A program made the position numbers and the translations under genes. From Deltaproteobacteria bacterium (lineage in GTDB: Bacteria; Desulfobacterota; Syntrophobacteria; Syntrophobacterales; Syntrophobacteraceae), in NCBI GenBank assembly GCA_021813685.1, contig JAKAJS010000083.1:1-64000 (forward strand): 64,000 nt of DNA. Direction: 5' to 3'. The notes beneath the pieces were generated by a model, which was not told the DNA's origin, ran no database searches, and saw only the letters and a program-made list of their open reading frames with translations. The number at the start of each line of letters is the position of its first letter. Position 1 is the stretch's first letter. Below, piece after piece: positions 17,748 through 25,584 of this stretch.

Positions 17748-18638
17748 CTAGCTCGCGCACCCCGGGCAGGAGGAAAACATCTTGAGGGAGGGGCCGGGGG
17801 CCTTGCCGCATCGAGTGACCACTTCGGTTGTGAACCGCTCCACGGCGCTTATGATGGGGCTGCCGTCGGGGTTTTCCAGAAGAGGTTTGCCTGCATCTCC
17901 GGCCAGCACCATGCGCGGGTCGAAGGGGAGGCTTCCCAGGAAATGAATCCCCATCTGATTGGCGGTGCGCGCGCCTCCGCCTTTTCCCAGAAGCGGGGTT
18001 TCGGTGTTGCAGTGAGGGCAGATAAACCCGCTCATGTTCTCGACAAGGCCGAGGACCTCCATGCGCACCTGTTTGCAGAAGTTGATCGACTTTCGTACAT
18101 CCGCCAGTGCGATTTCCTGGGGAGTCGTAACGATGACCGCTTTGGCGTCGGGTACGGTCTGGACTATGCTTAACGGCTCATCTCCCGTTCCGGGAGGCGA
18201 GTCGATCACAAGGAAATCGAGATCGCCCCACTCCACGTCGGAGATAAACTGTTGAATGACCCCGTGTTTTACCGGGCCCCGCCAGATCACGGCCGTGTCG
18301 CGGTCTTCCAGAAGACATTCGATCGAAATGACATGCAGCCGGTCACTATAGGCATGGGGCAGCATGCGTTTTTCGGGTGTAAAGCCGAAAACGCCCTCCA
18401 GTCCCAGCATGCGTGGGATGCTTGGCCCATGAAGGTCCACATCGAGCAAGCCGACTCGATTGCCTAGCTTTGCCAGACTGAGCGCCAGATAGGCAGCCAC
18501 ACTGCTCTTGCCCACTCCGCCCTTGCCGCTCATGACGAGCAGCTTGTGACCGATCCGGCCCAGTTGCTCCCGGATTCGCGCGTTGTCTTCTCCCTGCTGC
18601 CGGCCGTGGCCGCACTGCGGGTTTTCCGATGAACTCAT
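17748..18638 (-). CDS. Mrp/NBP35-type P-loop ATPase
   Basis: The 296-residue protein has the deviant Walker A SGKGGVGKSS (about 37-46), LLDVDLHGPSIPRMLG, VIDSPPGTGDE and a CPHC pair (FICPHCNTETPLLG), all typical of Mrp/ApbC iron-sulfur cluster carriers. N-terminal CGHG and a C-terminal CPGCAS add cysteines. It likely carries or transfers Fe-S clusters using ATP. ATG 18638 follows GGGGG. The NifU-like gene upstream on the same strand could supply clusters. Confidence 0.92.
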   Translation of the reverse strand: MSSSENPQCGHGRQQGEDNARIREQLGRIGHKLLVMSGKGGVGKSSVAAYLALSLAKLGNRVGLLDVDLHGPSIPRMLGLEGVFGFTPEKRMLPHAYSDRLHVISIECLLEDRDTAVIWRGPVKHGVIQQFISDVEWGDLDFLVIDSPPGTGDEPLSIVQTVPDAKAVIVTTPQEIALADVRKSINFCKQVRMEVLGLVENMSGFICPHCNTETPLLGKGGGARTANQMGIHFLGSLPFDPRMVLAGDAGKPLLENPDGSPIISAVERFTTEVVTRCGKAPGPSLKMFSSCPGCAS

Positions 18639-18745
18639 AAAAGATGTACCCCCTTTGTATCGTAGAAATCAGTGAAAAAACACATTCGAGCAACCTCCGT
18701 ACTACCGCCCCCGGGGCAAGTTTGTCCCGGGCCTCTCTCCAGGTG

Positions 18746-18764
18746 TCCCCGGTTCACCCGGGGA
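18746..18764 (-). terminator. GC hairpin between the DtxR-like and Mrp genes
   Basis: TCCCCGG (18746-18752) and CCGGGGA (18758-18764) form a perfect 7-bp stem with a 5-base loop. A second CCCGGG hairpin precedes it. It lies downstream of the DtxR-like gene on the minus strand; no T-tract is evident. Confidence 0.35.
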
Positions 18765-18980
18765 ACATTCGGTTCCTTGAGGGGCGAGCCAATGGGTTCA
18801 GGCTGCACTATTGTAAGGCAAAAGGGACTGAAGAGGGAAGAGCTGTCCGGACGATTACCCGGGCGGAAATCATTTCTGAAAAGAAGCGAGAAGCAGGAAG
18901 TGACGCGCGCGTTGCTAATCGCTTCAAGAAATCCTGCGATATCCCGAAATCAAAAAAAGGGACAGGATGGTTTCCTTCTC

Positions 18981-19041
18981 TCTTCCCGCTTCCCGCTCCC
19001 CGCTCCCCGCTCCCCGCTTCCCGCTTCCCGCTCCCCGCTTC
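18981..19041. repeat. 7-bp tandem repeat (TCCCGCT / CCCCGCT)
   Basis: About eight and a half units of a 7-bp motif alternate between TCCCGCT and CCCCGCT. They end two bases from the stop of the DtxR-like gene. A weaker version occurs near 22915-22942. Confidence 0.75.
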
Positions 19042-19042
19042 A

Positions 19043-19570
19043 TCAGCCCTCCGCGCCTGTCGGTTCGACCCGGTCGATCTGCCCCAGGCATAGTTCGAGG
19101 CACTCTTTGCAACTCGAAGACTTAGCCCCCCCTTCGCAGAACAGTGCGAAAGCCTCCGACCAGTTGATGCCGGTTCTCGGGCAGCTTTTCAGAAACTCGA
19201 GAAAGCGGACCAGCCGTTCGACGGCGATCGAGTCTATGGCATGCTCGATGCGGCAGGCGTTGCGTTCGGCCCGTTCGGGATCGAGTTGCAGCGTGGAGGT
19301 GAAAAACTCCCTGAGTATCCGGTGGCGGTTTATGAAGTCGCGCCCGATCGCGCGTCCTTCACTCGTAAGGGTGATGCTGCTGTAAGGGCTGTAATGGATG
19401 AGCCCGCGGCCGGCAAGCACCTTGAGCGCCCCTGTTACCGAGGGGCGCCGCACCCCCATCTGGTCGGCGATGTCTTTGGCCCGTGCCGCGCGGTTGGATT
19501 CCTCCAGGTGAAAGATCACTTGAAGGTAATCTTCCAGGCTGGCGGAAAGCCCTTTCCGTGCGTTTGGCAT
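19043..19570 (-). CDS. DtxR/MntR-family metal-dependent repressor
   Basis: The 175-residue product carries the family's N-terminal winged helix (SASLEDYLQVIFHLEESNRAARAKDIADQMGVRRPSVTGALKVLAGRGLI) and a dimerisation/metal domain (ITLTSEGRAIGRDFINRHRILREFF, ACRIEHAID). It should bind DNA in response to Fe(II) or Mn(II). The C-terminal part is short and ends with a cysteine pair (SSCKECLELC), unusual for MntR. It lies 40 bp downstream of the NifU-like gene and probably shares its sigma-54 transcript. Confidence 0.85.
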   Translation of the reverse strand: MPNARKGLSASLEDYLQVIFHLEESNRAARAKDIADQMGVRRPSVTGALKVLAGRGLIHYSPYSSITLTSEGRAIGRDFINRHRILREFFTSTLQLDPERAERNACRIEHAIDSIAVERLVRFLEFLKSCPRTGINWSEAFALFCEGGAKSSSCKECLELCLGQIDRVEPTGAEG

Positions 19571-19610
19571 CCTCTGTTCCCGCCCGGACCATGCCGCTCG
19601 CGGCGACCCG

Positions 19611-20027
19611 CTATCGGCTTCGGGAACCTTTGCCGGCAACCGCTTTGTAGTAGTCCCCAACGGCCTCTCCCAGTGTGTTGACGGCAAGCCTCGCGCAGTG
19701 CATGTGGTCGTCGGGCAGGCCGCCGAGAAACGATGCAATTTCATCGGGTTCGATGTGGAGCACCTCGTCGATCCGCTTGCCTTTGGCCAGTTCACTCATC
19801 GCGCTCGCGCACACCCATGTGTAGACGCAGCCGTGAGGCGCTACCCTGATATCCTCGATTGTTTCTTCGGTGATTTTCAAAAAAACCTCGACGGAATCTC
19901 CGCACACGCCGACCGCGCCGGCCCTGGCGTTGGAATCCTCCAGGTTTCCGATATTTTCAGGCTGTTTGGCCAGGCGGAGAAAATTTTCCCCCACCCGGCC
20001 GAGCGCCGCCAATTTGCCTTCCGCCAT
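19611..20027 (-). CDS. NifU N-terminal-domain-like Fe-S scaffold
   Basis: The product of about 138 residues matches the IscU/NifU scaffold fold: NARAGAVGVCGDSVEVFLKI, APHGCVYTWVCASAMSELAKGK and GLPDDHMHCARLAVNTLGEAVGDYY contain the three expected cysteine regions. It would assemble Fe-S clusters for transfer. ATG 20027 is preferred because AAAGGAG sits 9 bp upstream; a start at 20048 would add seven residues. A sigma-54 promoter at 20095-20110 points at it. Confidence 0.82.
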   Translation of the reverse strand: MAEGKLAALGRVGENFLRLAKQPENIGNLEDSNARAGAVGVCGDSVEVFLKITEETIEDIRVAPHGCVYTWVCASAMSELAKGKRIDEVLHIEPDEIASFLGGLPDDHMHCARLAVNTLGEAVGDYYKAVAGKGSRSR

Positions 20028-20094
20028 CTTCGGTTTCTCCTTTCCCATTGTTCCCTATTTGTCTGCGGTACAAGTGAATAAACAATCCGGTTCA

Positions 20095-20110
20095 ATCAAA
20101 AATCGCGCCA
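20095..20110 (-). promoter_or_regulatory. sigma-54 promoter facing the NifU-like gene
   Basis: On the minus strand TGGCGCG, four bases, then TTGA gives GG-N10-GA. The surrounding 22 bp (20095-20116) recurs with one mismatch at 22866-22887, also pointing at a minus-strand gene. Start codon 20048/20027 would be about 40-60 nt from transcription start. Confidence 0.65.
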
Positions 20111-20175
20111 TTCCTTGGGGCTCTGCCGGGTTGAGGGTATACGGGGGCGCCTGGACTCCCGCAACGCACCCGCAT

Positions 20176-20192
20176 GGATGCAAATTGTTTCC
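20176..20192. promoter_or_regulatory. 17-bp dyad between divergent sigma-54 promoters, copy 1
   Basis: GGATGCAAATTGTTTCC is an imperfect palindrome of the form GGA-N2-CAA-N-TTG-N2-TCC. The identical 17 bp occurs at 22981-22997 in the same kind of setting. It is the best candidate for a shared enhancer-binding site. Confidence 0.65.
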
Positions 20193-20244
20193 ATTTTGCC
20201 ATTCCCCGCCTCTTCCCTTCCATCTTTAGAGCTTCCAGGAAAAA

Positions 20245-20259
20245 TGGCATGGAGATTGT
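20245..20259 (+). promoter_or_regulatory. sigma-54 promoter facing the GAF-domain gene
   Basis: TGGCATG, four bases, then TTGT gives GG-N10-GT at 20246-20259. The -24 half is near consensus and the -12 half is weak. The GAF gene starts 108 bp downstream behind a very strong AAAGGAGG. Confidence 0.55.
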
Positions 20260-20366
20260 ACTTTCTTTTTCCATTCTTATGGTCTTGCGTACAGGAGGTC
20301 AGTGCCATGAGCGATCCCGCCGTGTTTGGAGAAAACATCCCTGAATAACACAAAGGAGGAAAAGCC

Positions 20367-20984
20367 ATGAAAAGACAGCCTCTTAACTATGAAACGCTGT
20401 TGAAAATCGCCGGCGCCATCTCCCATTCCAAAGATCCCGAAGAAGTCGTGCTGATGACCGTGGAAAGCATGAAAACGGCCCTGGATGTGAAAGGGTGCGC
20501 GTTGTTTCTGGTCGATCGCCGCACCGATCAGCTCGAGCTCGCCGCCTCATTCGGGTTGAGTAAGACTTACATCGGCAAGGGCCCGGTCAGCGCCTCGCGG
20601 TCGATAACGCAATCCTTGGACGAGGGGCCGGTGGCCATCTACGATGTGAGCGACGACCCCAGAATTCAGTATCCCGAAGAGGCTCAAAAGGAAGGGATCT
20701 CCTCGATTCTTTCGGTTCCCGACGTGGCCGGCGGAAAGTCGATCGGGGCTTTGCGCGTCTATACGGCCGAACCGTGGGAGTTCACCCTGGAAGACCTCAA
20801 TTTCGTTCAGGCCATGGCCTCGCTGGCCGGTATGGCAATCGAGATGGCAAGGCTCTACAAGGGGATGAAGGACAGCATCGAGGTGCTGAAGCAGTTTAGA
20901 GACCCCAAGAGCCTCAAACTCAAAAGAAGAACTCCCTACGAGGGCGTTCCGGTAAGCGTTGCCAGGAAAGAGTCGGCGGCCTGA
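20367..20984 (+). CDS. GAF-domain protein
   Basis: The 205-residue product is mainly one GAF domain (about 10-175): SKDPEEVVLMTVESMKTALDVKGCALFLVD, LELAASFGLS, SILSVPDVAGGKSIGALRVYTAEPWEFT. It has no kinase, cyclase or DNA-binding output, so it probably acts as a small-molecule or redox sensor through a partner. A conserved cysteine lies in KGCALF. ATG 20367 follows AAAGGAGGAAAAGCC. It is transcribed alone and ends at a strong hairpin. Confidence 0.8.
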   Translation: MKRQPLNYETLLKIAGAISHSKDPEEVVLMTVESMKTALDVKGCALFLVDRRTDQLELAASFGLSKTYIGKGPVSASRSITQSLDEGPVAIYDVSDDPRIQYPEEAQKEGISSILSVPDVAGGKSIGALRVYTAEPWEFTLEDLNFVQAMASLAGMAIEMARLYKGMKDSIEVLKQFRDPKSLKLKRRTPYEGVPVSVARKESAA

Positions 20985-20999
20985 GCCACGAGGGCGGGA

Positions 21000-21029
21000 G
21001 GCGCGGGGAGCAACTCTGTTCCCCGCGCC
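21000..21029. terminator. bidirectional GC hairpin
   Basis: GGCGCGGGGA (21000-21009) and TCCCCGCGCC (21020-21029) form a perfect 10-bp stem between the convergent GAF and FmdB-like genes. No T-tract is seen. Confidence 0.6.
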
Positions 21030-21034
21030 GCCGC

Positions 21035-21289
21035 TCAGTGCATGGCTTTCCCACAGCAACTGCCCGGAACGCATCCTGCCGAGGAGGGAGAATGTCCGCA
21101 GCATCCGGTGTCGCCGGCTCCGGGGAGCTTTCCTTCCGGCTTCACTCCCGATAGACTCGAGGGTGTGGAAAGAAGCTTGGTAAGCTCCGAGCTGCCGCAT
21201 TTTTCGCAGCTCAACTCCTCGCTTTCCGTATACACTATCTTTTCGAACACAGTGCCGCACGTTGCACAGACGAACTCGAAGATGGGCAT
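21035..21289 (-). CDS. FmdB-family zinc-ribbon protein
   Basis: The 84-residue product begins MPIFEFVCATCGTVFEK and has a second knuckle CEKCGS, the FmdB family pattern. The C-terminal third is rich in Gly, Ser and Cys (CCGHSPSSAGCVPGSCCGK), giving possible extra metal ligands. It lies downstream of the metallo-hydrolase gene on the same strand and may be the last gene of that operon. Confidence 0.82.
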   Translation of the reverse strand: MPIFEFVCATCGTVFEKIVYTESEELSCEKCGSSELTKLLSTPSSLSGVKPEGKLPGAGDTGCCGHSPSSAGCVPGSCCGKAMH

Positions 21290-21372
21290 GGCTGTTTTCC
21301 TCCTCGTTATCGTTTAGACTTAGCGAACTCGGCCTGGCGGTCCCGGCTGCGGCGACTCGCCGCCTCGCCGTG

Positions 21373-22215
21373 TCAGATCTCCAGTACAAATCCTACAGAG
21401 CCGAAGGCGAACCTGTCGCCGAAAGCGGCAGCCAGTCTTGCGGTGACCGCCTGCCCGGTGCAGTGGCCTACCGCAAGCCTTTGAATGTCGAACTGCTGTA
21501 ACGCCTCGAGGCTCGGGTCTACCTGCTCTTCGGGGGAAAGGCCCAGGTGGGTGCCTCCCAGAACGGCGTAAATGCGCCTTTCGCCGGTCTTTTCGACCGC
21601 ATGGCAAAGAATATTCACTACTCCCGCGTGGGCGCAGCCCAGAACCACCACGAGTCCCCGCGACGTTTGCAGGATCATCGAGTAATCATCCGGAAAGGGG
21701 TCCTGAACGAAAGTACCGTTTCGGCTGACCACCAGCCTGGCCGAGCCTTTCTCGAAGGCCGTTTCCCGGGGGACTTCGCCGGTTATGAAGACTTTTGACG
21801 CTATTTGCGTAAAGTTGCGCTGGAAATCGAAACGCGCCCCGTGGGTCTCCAGATAGGATCGGGGCCATGGCATCCCGTTGGCTACCGGTACGCGTGCCCC
21901 GCCCGGGGCATCGGCCAGCCGAAATCTTTCCCGGAAGACTTCCGGGTGAGCGGTAACGGGGCAGGGGCCTTTGATCTCGAGGAAGGCGAGCAGGCCTCCG
22001 ACATGGTCTGAGTGCCCGTGACTCAAGACTACCCGCGAAACGTCCCGAAGATCCTTTTTGAGCAGCAGGGCGTTGCGAAGGAGGCCAATGCCCTGGCCGG
22101 TGTCGAAAAGAATATTCTGTTCGGGTATTTCGATCAGGGCTGCGAAGCCGTGCTCGCCGACAAGTCCCAGTCCCACCACCGTGTTTTCGCAAAGAACCGT
22201 GATTCTGCACTCCAT
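21373..22215 (-). CDS. MBL-fold metallo-hydrolase
   Basis: The 280-residue product has the metallo-beta-lactamase motif SHGHSDHVGG (HxHxDH), a later GCAHAGVVN and GGTHLG, and a C-terminal AVGHCTGQ. These fit the subgroup related to dihydropterin-type MBL proteins (COG1237), which often sits with Fe-S and cofactor genes in anaerobes. ATG 22215 is chosen because GGAGAGG lies 7 bp upstream. It starts 49 bp after the NifX-like gene, so the two are probably co-transcribed. Confidence 0.85.
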   Translation of the reverse strand: MECRITVLCENTVVGLGLVGEHGFAALIEIPEQNILFDTGQGIGLLRNALLLKKDLRDVSRVVLSHGHSDHVGGLLAFLEIKGPCPVTAHPEVFRERFRLADAPGGARVPVANGMPWPRSYLETHGARFDFQRNFTQIASKVFITGEVPRETAFEKGSARLVVSRNGTFVQDPFPDDYSMILQTSRGLVVVLGCAHAGVVNILCHAVEKTGERRIYAVLGGTHLGLSPEEQVDPSLEALQQFDIQRLAVGHCTGQAVTARLAAAFGDRFAFGSVGFVLEI

Positions 22216-22264
22216 CAGTACGCCTCTCCAAGAGTTGCGAACTTGCAACCCGACGGTTTGGTCC

Positions 22265-22807
22265 TCAATTGTCGATCTTTCTGGTCATGGCTGCGGAACA
22301 CCCCGGACAGCGAAGCTGAGAGCACGGGATGCCGCGTTCGTGGGGTGCTGTGGCGCCGCACTGCGGGCAGATACAAAGGCCTCCCGGCCCGCCCGTGGCC
22401 ATGTTTAGCAGCCCTGGTTCCGAAGATTCGGTTACCCCCGTGCATTTTGCGCTCCCTTTGTACCGGCGCTGTCCCCGGCATCCGGGGAGCCAGTATCGGG
22501 GGCGGTCCAGTTCTCCTTTGCGGTAGGCCTGAAGCACTTCCTCGATGTCGCCCGCGATTCCGTGGATGATTCTGAGTCCGAGGCTCTCCCCGTAGTGCAG
22601 CATCTCCGGGCTGAGCGCGCCGCATATCACGGTATCGATTCCCTGCTGCCGCAGGGCGCGCATCAGGGCGAACCTGCCGGTTTCCTGCACGCCGATTTCA
22701 CGGCTCGCGTTCACATCCGGAGGGGCCTCTTCGGGGACGATCAGGATCTTCGAGCACCAATCCAGCACCGGCGCCACCCGGGTGCGGAAGATCGGGATGG
22801 CCATCAT
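22265..22807 (-). CDS. NifX/NifB-C-like protein with zinc-ribbon tail
   Basis: Residues 1-100 (MAIPIFRTRVAPVLDWCSKILIV, REIGVQETGRFALMRALRQQGIDTVICGALSP) match the dinitrogenase Fe-Mo cofactor domain family, which binds metal clusters. The C-terminal part carries CICPQCG and CPGCS knuckles. Fused this way it may scaffold a cluster or regulate through it. ATG 22807 is preferred, with AGGAG six bases upstream; starts at 22813 or 22804 are alternatives. It is driven by the sigma-54 promoter at 22866. Confidence 0.78.
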   Translation of the reverse strand: MMAIPIFRTRVAPVLDWCSKILIVPEEAPPDVNASREIGVQETGRFALMRALRQQGIDTVICGALSPEMLHYGESLGLRIIHGIAGDIEEVLQAYRKGELDRPRYWLPGCRGQRRYKGSAKCTGVTESSEPGLLNMATGGPGGLCICPQCGATAPHERGIPCSQLRCPGCSAAMTRKIDN

Positions 22808-22865
22808 AGGCATCTCCTGGGAACATTGTCTCCAATTCTATCCGAATCGGGGTGCGTACAAAACT

Positions 22866-22881
22866 ATCAAAAAACGCGCCA
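22866..22881 (-). promoter_or_regulatory. sigma-54 promoter facing the NifX-like gene
   Basis: On the minus strand TGGCGCG, four T bases, then TTGA gives GG-N10-GA. It is nearly identical to 20095-20110. The predicted start is about 50 nt from the gene start. Confidence 0.65.
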
Positions 22882-22980
22882 TTCCTTCCCGGCCCGGCCT
22901 ATTGCGCTGCGCCTCGCTTCCTGCTTCTTGCTCCCCGTTTCTTTTCCGGGCGTCTATCGTCCCCTCTGACCCGTTGGGAA

Positions 22981-22997
22981 GGATGCAAATTGTTTCC
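22981..22997. promoter_or_regulatory. 17-bp dyad between divergent sigma-54 promoters, copy 2
   Basis: All 17 bases match 20176-20192. It lies 45 bp upstream of the GG of the plus-strand promoter and about 100 bp from the minus-strand promoter. Confidence 0.65.
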
Positions 22998-23040
22998 CCG
23001 ATACGGTCCCCCCTCTTCCCTTGCGCCTTTCCTGCCTGGA

Positions 23041-23055
23041 TGGCACGAAGCTTGT
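23041..23055 (+). promoter_or_regulatory. sigma-54 promoter of the selenoprotein reductase
   Basis: TGGCACG, four bases, then TTGT gives GG-N10-GT at 23042-23055. The -24 element is consensus. The gene starts 159 bp downstream. Confidence 0.65.
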
Positions 23056-23213
23056 TATTAAAGAGTGTGCCCGGGGGATCTTGACATTTGACCCGTGGTG
23101 ATTTGGATACGCTAAAGACAGGACCGGGAATTTTCGAGAAAATTCTGTTCGGTATCAGGCGGAGCCTGCAAAAAGCTCGAGTCGGAAACAGTGGCGACAG
23201 AAGGAGGTGTGGC

Positions 23214-24578
23214 GTGAAGAGCGGAGATAAACTGGTGATCGTTGGGTGCAGCGGTTCGGGGGGCCCGGCAGCGATGCTGGCCAAAAAACTCATGCCCGAA
23301 GTGGATGTTACCGTCATTCGCAAGGAAGAGTTCTTTATCGTCAGGTGAGCGCTTCCTCACGTAGTGGCCGGTCTGGCCGCTGGGCAATCGATCGTTGTGC
23401 CCGACAAAATGCTTGAAGGCGCCGGGATAAAAGTCATACAGGACACCGTGACCGGGGTCGACGCAGCGAACAAAAGCGTCATGGTGTCCGGCGGCGAAAC
23501 GTATCCCTATGACAAACTCTACCTTGCGACGGGGGCGAGCGCCCTTATTCCGCCCATTGAAGGCCGGGACCTCGGGGGGGTTGTGTCGTTGCGCGGACTT
23601 TCCGATGCCGAGGAAATCAAAGCCTGTATAGCCGAAAAAGCGCCTGTAAATATCGTGTTCATCGGCGCCGGGTTTATCAGCATGGAAATTGCGTCGCTCC
23701 TGGTGGAAAACGTACCGCGCAAGCTCAATATTTCGTTGGTGGAATTTCTGGACCGTCCTCTTCCCCTCATGCTGGACAAGGACATGGCGGAGTTAGTCCA
23801 GACATTCGTCGAGCAGAAGGGGCTGCGTATTTTTACGGGTGAGAAGGCGGAAAAACTGGTCGGGCGGGACGGCAGGGTGACCGGTGTGAAGCTTGCCTCC
23901 GGAAAAGAACTCGATGCCGACATGGTCGTGATATCCGTTGGCGTTCAACCCAATGTGGAACTTGCCGAGCAGATCGGACTGGAGATGGGCCGGTTTGGCA
24001 TCAAAGTGAACGGATTCCAGGAAACCTCCCACCCGGATATCCTGGCGGGTGGCGATTGCGTTGAAAAAATCCATTTCGTCACCAAAAAGCCGACAGCGGG
24101 CCGTCTGCGAGGACCTGCGGTCATGCAGGGCCGGATTGCCGCAAAGCGGCTCGCAGGCTATGCCATCGAGTTTCCGGGCGTGCTGGATGCCGGGGGCTGC
24201 AAGCTCTTTGATATGACGGTAACCGCTACCGGTCTTACCGAGGAAAGTGCTGCCCGGGAAGGCATTGAAACGGTGTGCGCCGTTGTGGACTCCAGGAGCA
24301 GGCATGCGATGATTCCGGGCGTCAAACCCTGGAAAATCAAACTGGTCTTTGACAAAAACACCCAAAAACTTATCGGGGGCCAGATAGTGAGCCATGAGGT
24401 GGCGCCGGCACGCGAGATCGATGCGGTTAGCGCCTTTATCCTGGGCGGGAAAACGATCCCCGAACTGACAACCTTCACCTCCGCCTGCAACCCCGATATT
24501 TCTTCGGAGCCGAGTGCAGAGCCGATCACGGTTGCCGCCGAACAGGCGCTGCAAAAATTGAGGGCTCAACTCGGGTAA
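23214..24578 (+). CDS. FAD/NAD(P) disulfide oxidoreductase with probable selenocysteine (CoA-disulfide reductase-like)
   Basis: Read through an in-frame TGA (23346-23348), this is a 454-residue flavoprotein. The N-terminus KLVIVGCSGSGGPAAMLAKK binds FAD; VFIGAGFISMEIASLL binds NAD(P); LAGGDCVE and the C-terminal dimerisation domain follow. The TGA is codon 45, in EEFFIVR-U-ALPHVVAG, exactly where CoA-disulfide reductases and NADH oxidases carry their single redox cysteine. A hairpin with loop GGTCT lies 21 nt after it. GTG 23214 has AAGGAGG upstream. No other lesion is seen, so I read it as a selenoprotein and not a pseudogene. It probably reduces CoA-type or persulfide disulfides, or peroxide. 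Confidence 0.82.
23346..23381 (+). promoter_or_regulatory. UGA selenocysteine codon with SECIS-like hairpin
   Basis: After TGA 23346-23348, AGTGGCC (23363-23369) pairs with GGCCGCT (23375-23381), including one G-U pair, closing a five-base loop GGTCT. The loop starts 21 nt downstream of the TGA. The E. coli fdhF element has the same GGUCU in its apical loop at about 18 nt. This is the layout SelB needs for UGA decoding. Confidence 0.75.
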
Positions 24579-24763
24579 TCCTTTCTCCGGTGGTCCGGCG
24601 CTATTCGTCGTCCGGATCCCCGGAATCCTTCCTTCCTCACCTCGGACCGATTTGACTTTGCGCCGGAGGCTTCTTATTTTTCAGCTTCCAGTCGTAGGGG
24701 CGCGGCCGGCGATGCCGTCGCTTATCGTTGATCCACTTTTTTATAACCCGGGGAGAAATGACA

Positions 24764-25258
24764 ATGTCCAAGACAGAAAAGGACCTGATGGACGCCTTTG
24801 CCGGTGAGTCACAGGCAAACAGGAGGTACCTGGCCTATTCGCAAAGGGCCGAAGATGAGTTCATGCACGGTGTGGCCAAGCTTTTCCGAGCCATAGCCGA
24901 GGCCGAGACGATTCATGCGATCAAACACCTGCGCACGGCGGGAAAAGTCCGGAGCACCAGGGAAAACCTCGAAGACGCCATAGCCGGTGAGACCCATGAA
25001 TACACGAAGATGTATCCGGAGATGATCGCGCATGCGAAGGAAGAGGGCCAAAAATCCGCCGAGGTAGGCTTCGATTATGCCAACAAGGTCGAAGCCCTTC
25101 ATGCGCAGATGTATAAAAAAGCCCTCGCCGACCCGGACAATTTTCCCGTTCAGGATTACTACATCTGCAAGATCTGCGGCTACACCGCCGCTAAAGACCT
25201 CCCGGATGTCTGCCCGGTGTGCGGGGCAAATCAAAAGGCTTTCTTCAAGGTCGAATAA
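24764..25258 (+). CDS. rbr: rubrerythrin
   Basis: The 164-residue product has the diiron ferritin-like domain with paired ExxH motifs (AGESQANRRY, EAETIHAIKH, AGETHEY, EVGFDYANKVEALHAQMY) and a C-terminal rubredoxin-type domain CKICGY / CPVCGA. It reduces hydrogen peroxide in anaerobes using electrons from rubredoxin or NADH oxidoreductases. ATG 24764 is preferred, with GGGGAG at a suitable distance; ATG 24758 is too close. The adjacent flavoprotein reductase could be an electron source. Confidence 0.94.
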   Translation: MSKTEKDLMDAFAGESQANRRYLAYSQRAEDEFMHGVAKLFRAIAEAETIHAIKHLRTAGKVRSTRENLEDAIAGETHEYTKMYPEMIAHAKEEGQKSAEVGFDYANKVEALHAQMYKKALADPDNFPVQDYYICKICGYTAAKDLPDVCPVCGANQKAFFKVE

Positions 25259-25320
25259 TCGCCAGGGAAGCGCGAAACCCGGGAAACATTCCCCACTCTT
25301 CTGCTTTTCGCTCTCTCAAC

Positions 25321-25347
25321 GCTTCGCGGGCTTTCTGCCCGCGAAGC
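25321..25347 (+). terminator. strong hairpin after rubrerythrin
   Basis: GCTTCGCGGGC (25321-25331) and GCCCGCGAAGC (25337-25347) form a perfect 11-bp stem with loop TTTCT. It is 63 bp after the rubrerythrin stop. There is no long T-tract. Confidence 0.55.
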
Positions 25348-25515
25348 GGTCCATTGATGCTTATTTTCTGAACCTCGCGGTTGAGCAGCTTGATGACCCC
25401 GAGGTTATACTATTTCCGGCCAGGCTCAGCAGGAGTCTTGCCATTCTTGCGACCCACTCTTTCCAATAGAACTTCTCGATTCCCGACCCTTGAAAATCTG
25501 TTTTTCAGTTATCAT

Positions 25516-25542
25516 TGTAACCCTTGAGGTGGAATTTTCGTT
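25516..25542 (+). promoter_or_regulatory. candidate ECF-sigma promoter of the ECF gene
   Basis: TGTAAC (25516-25521), 17 bp, then CGTT (25539-25542). The same layout, TGTAACC...CGTC with the same 17-bp gap, occurs at 26210-26236 ahead of the small-protein genes. The AAC/CGT pair is typical of ECF promoters, so the sigma factor probably drives itself. Confidence 0.6.
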
Positions 25543-25584
25543 CGGAGACCATCTTTGCTGCGAATGATTGAGTGAGATGCGGCC

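Noticed and set aside
18981-19041. CRISPR-like array
   Set aside because: Units are 7 bp with no spacers and no cas genes nearby; it is a simple tandem repeat.
23349-23363. Reading the FAD reductase as a pseudogene broken at TGA 23346
   Set aside because: The stop falls on the catalytic cysteine position, the rest of the gene is intact, and a SECIS-like hairpin follows; selenocysteine explains all three.
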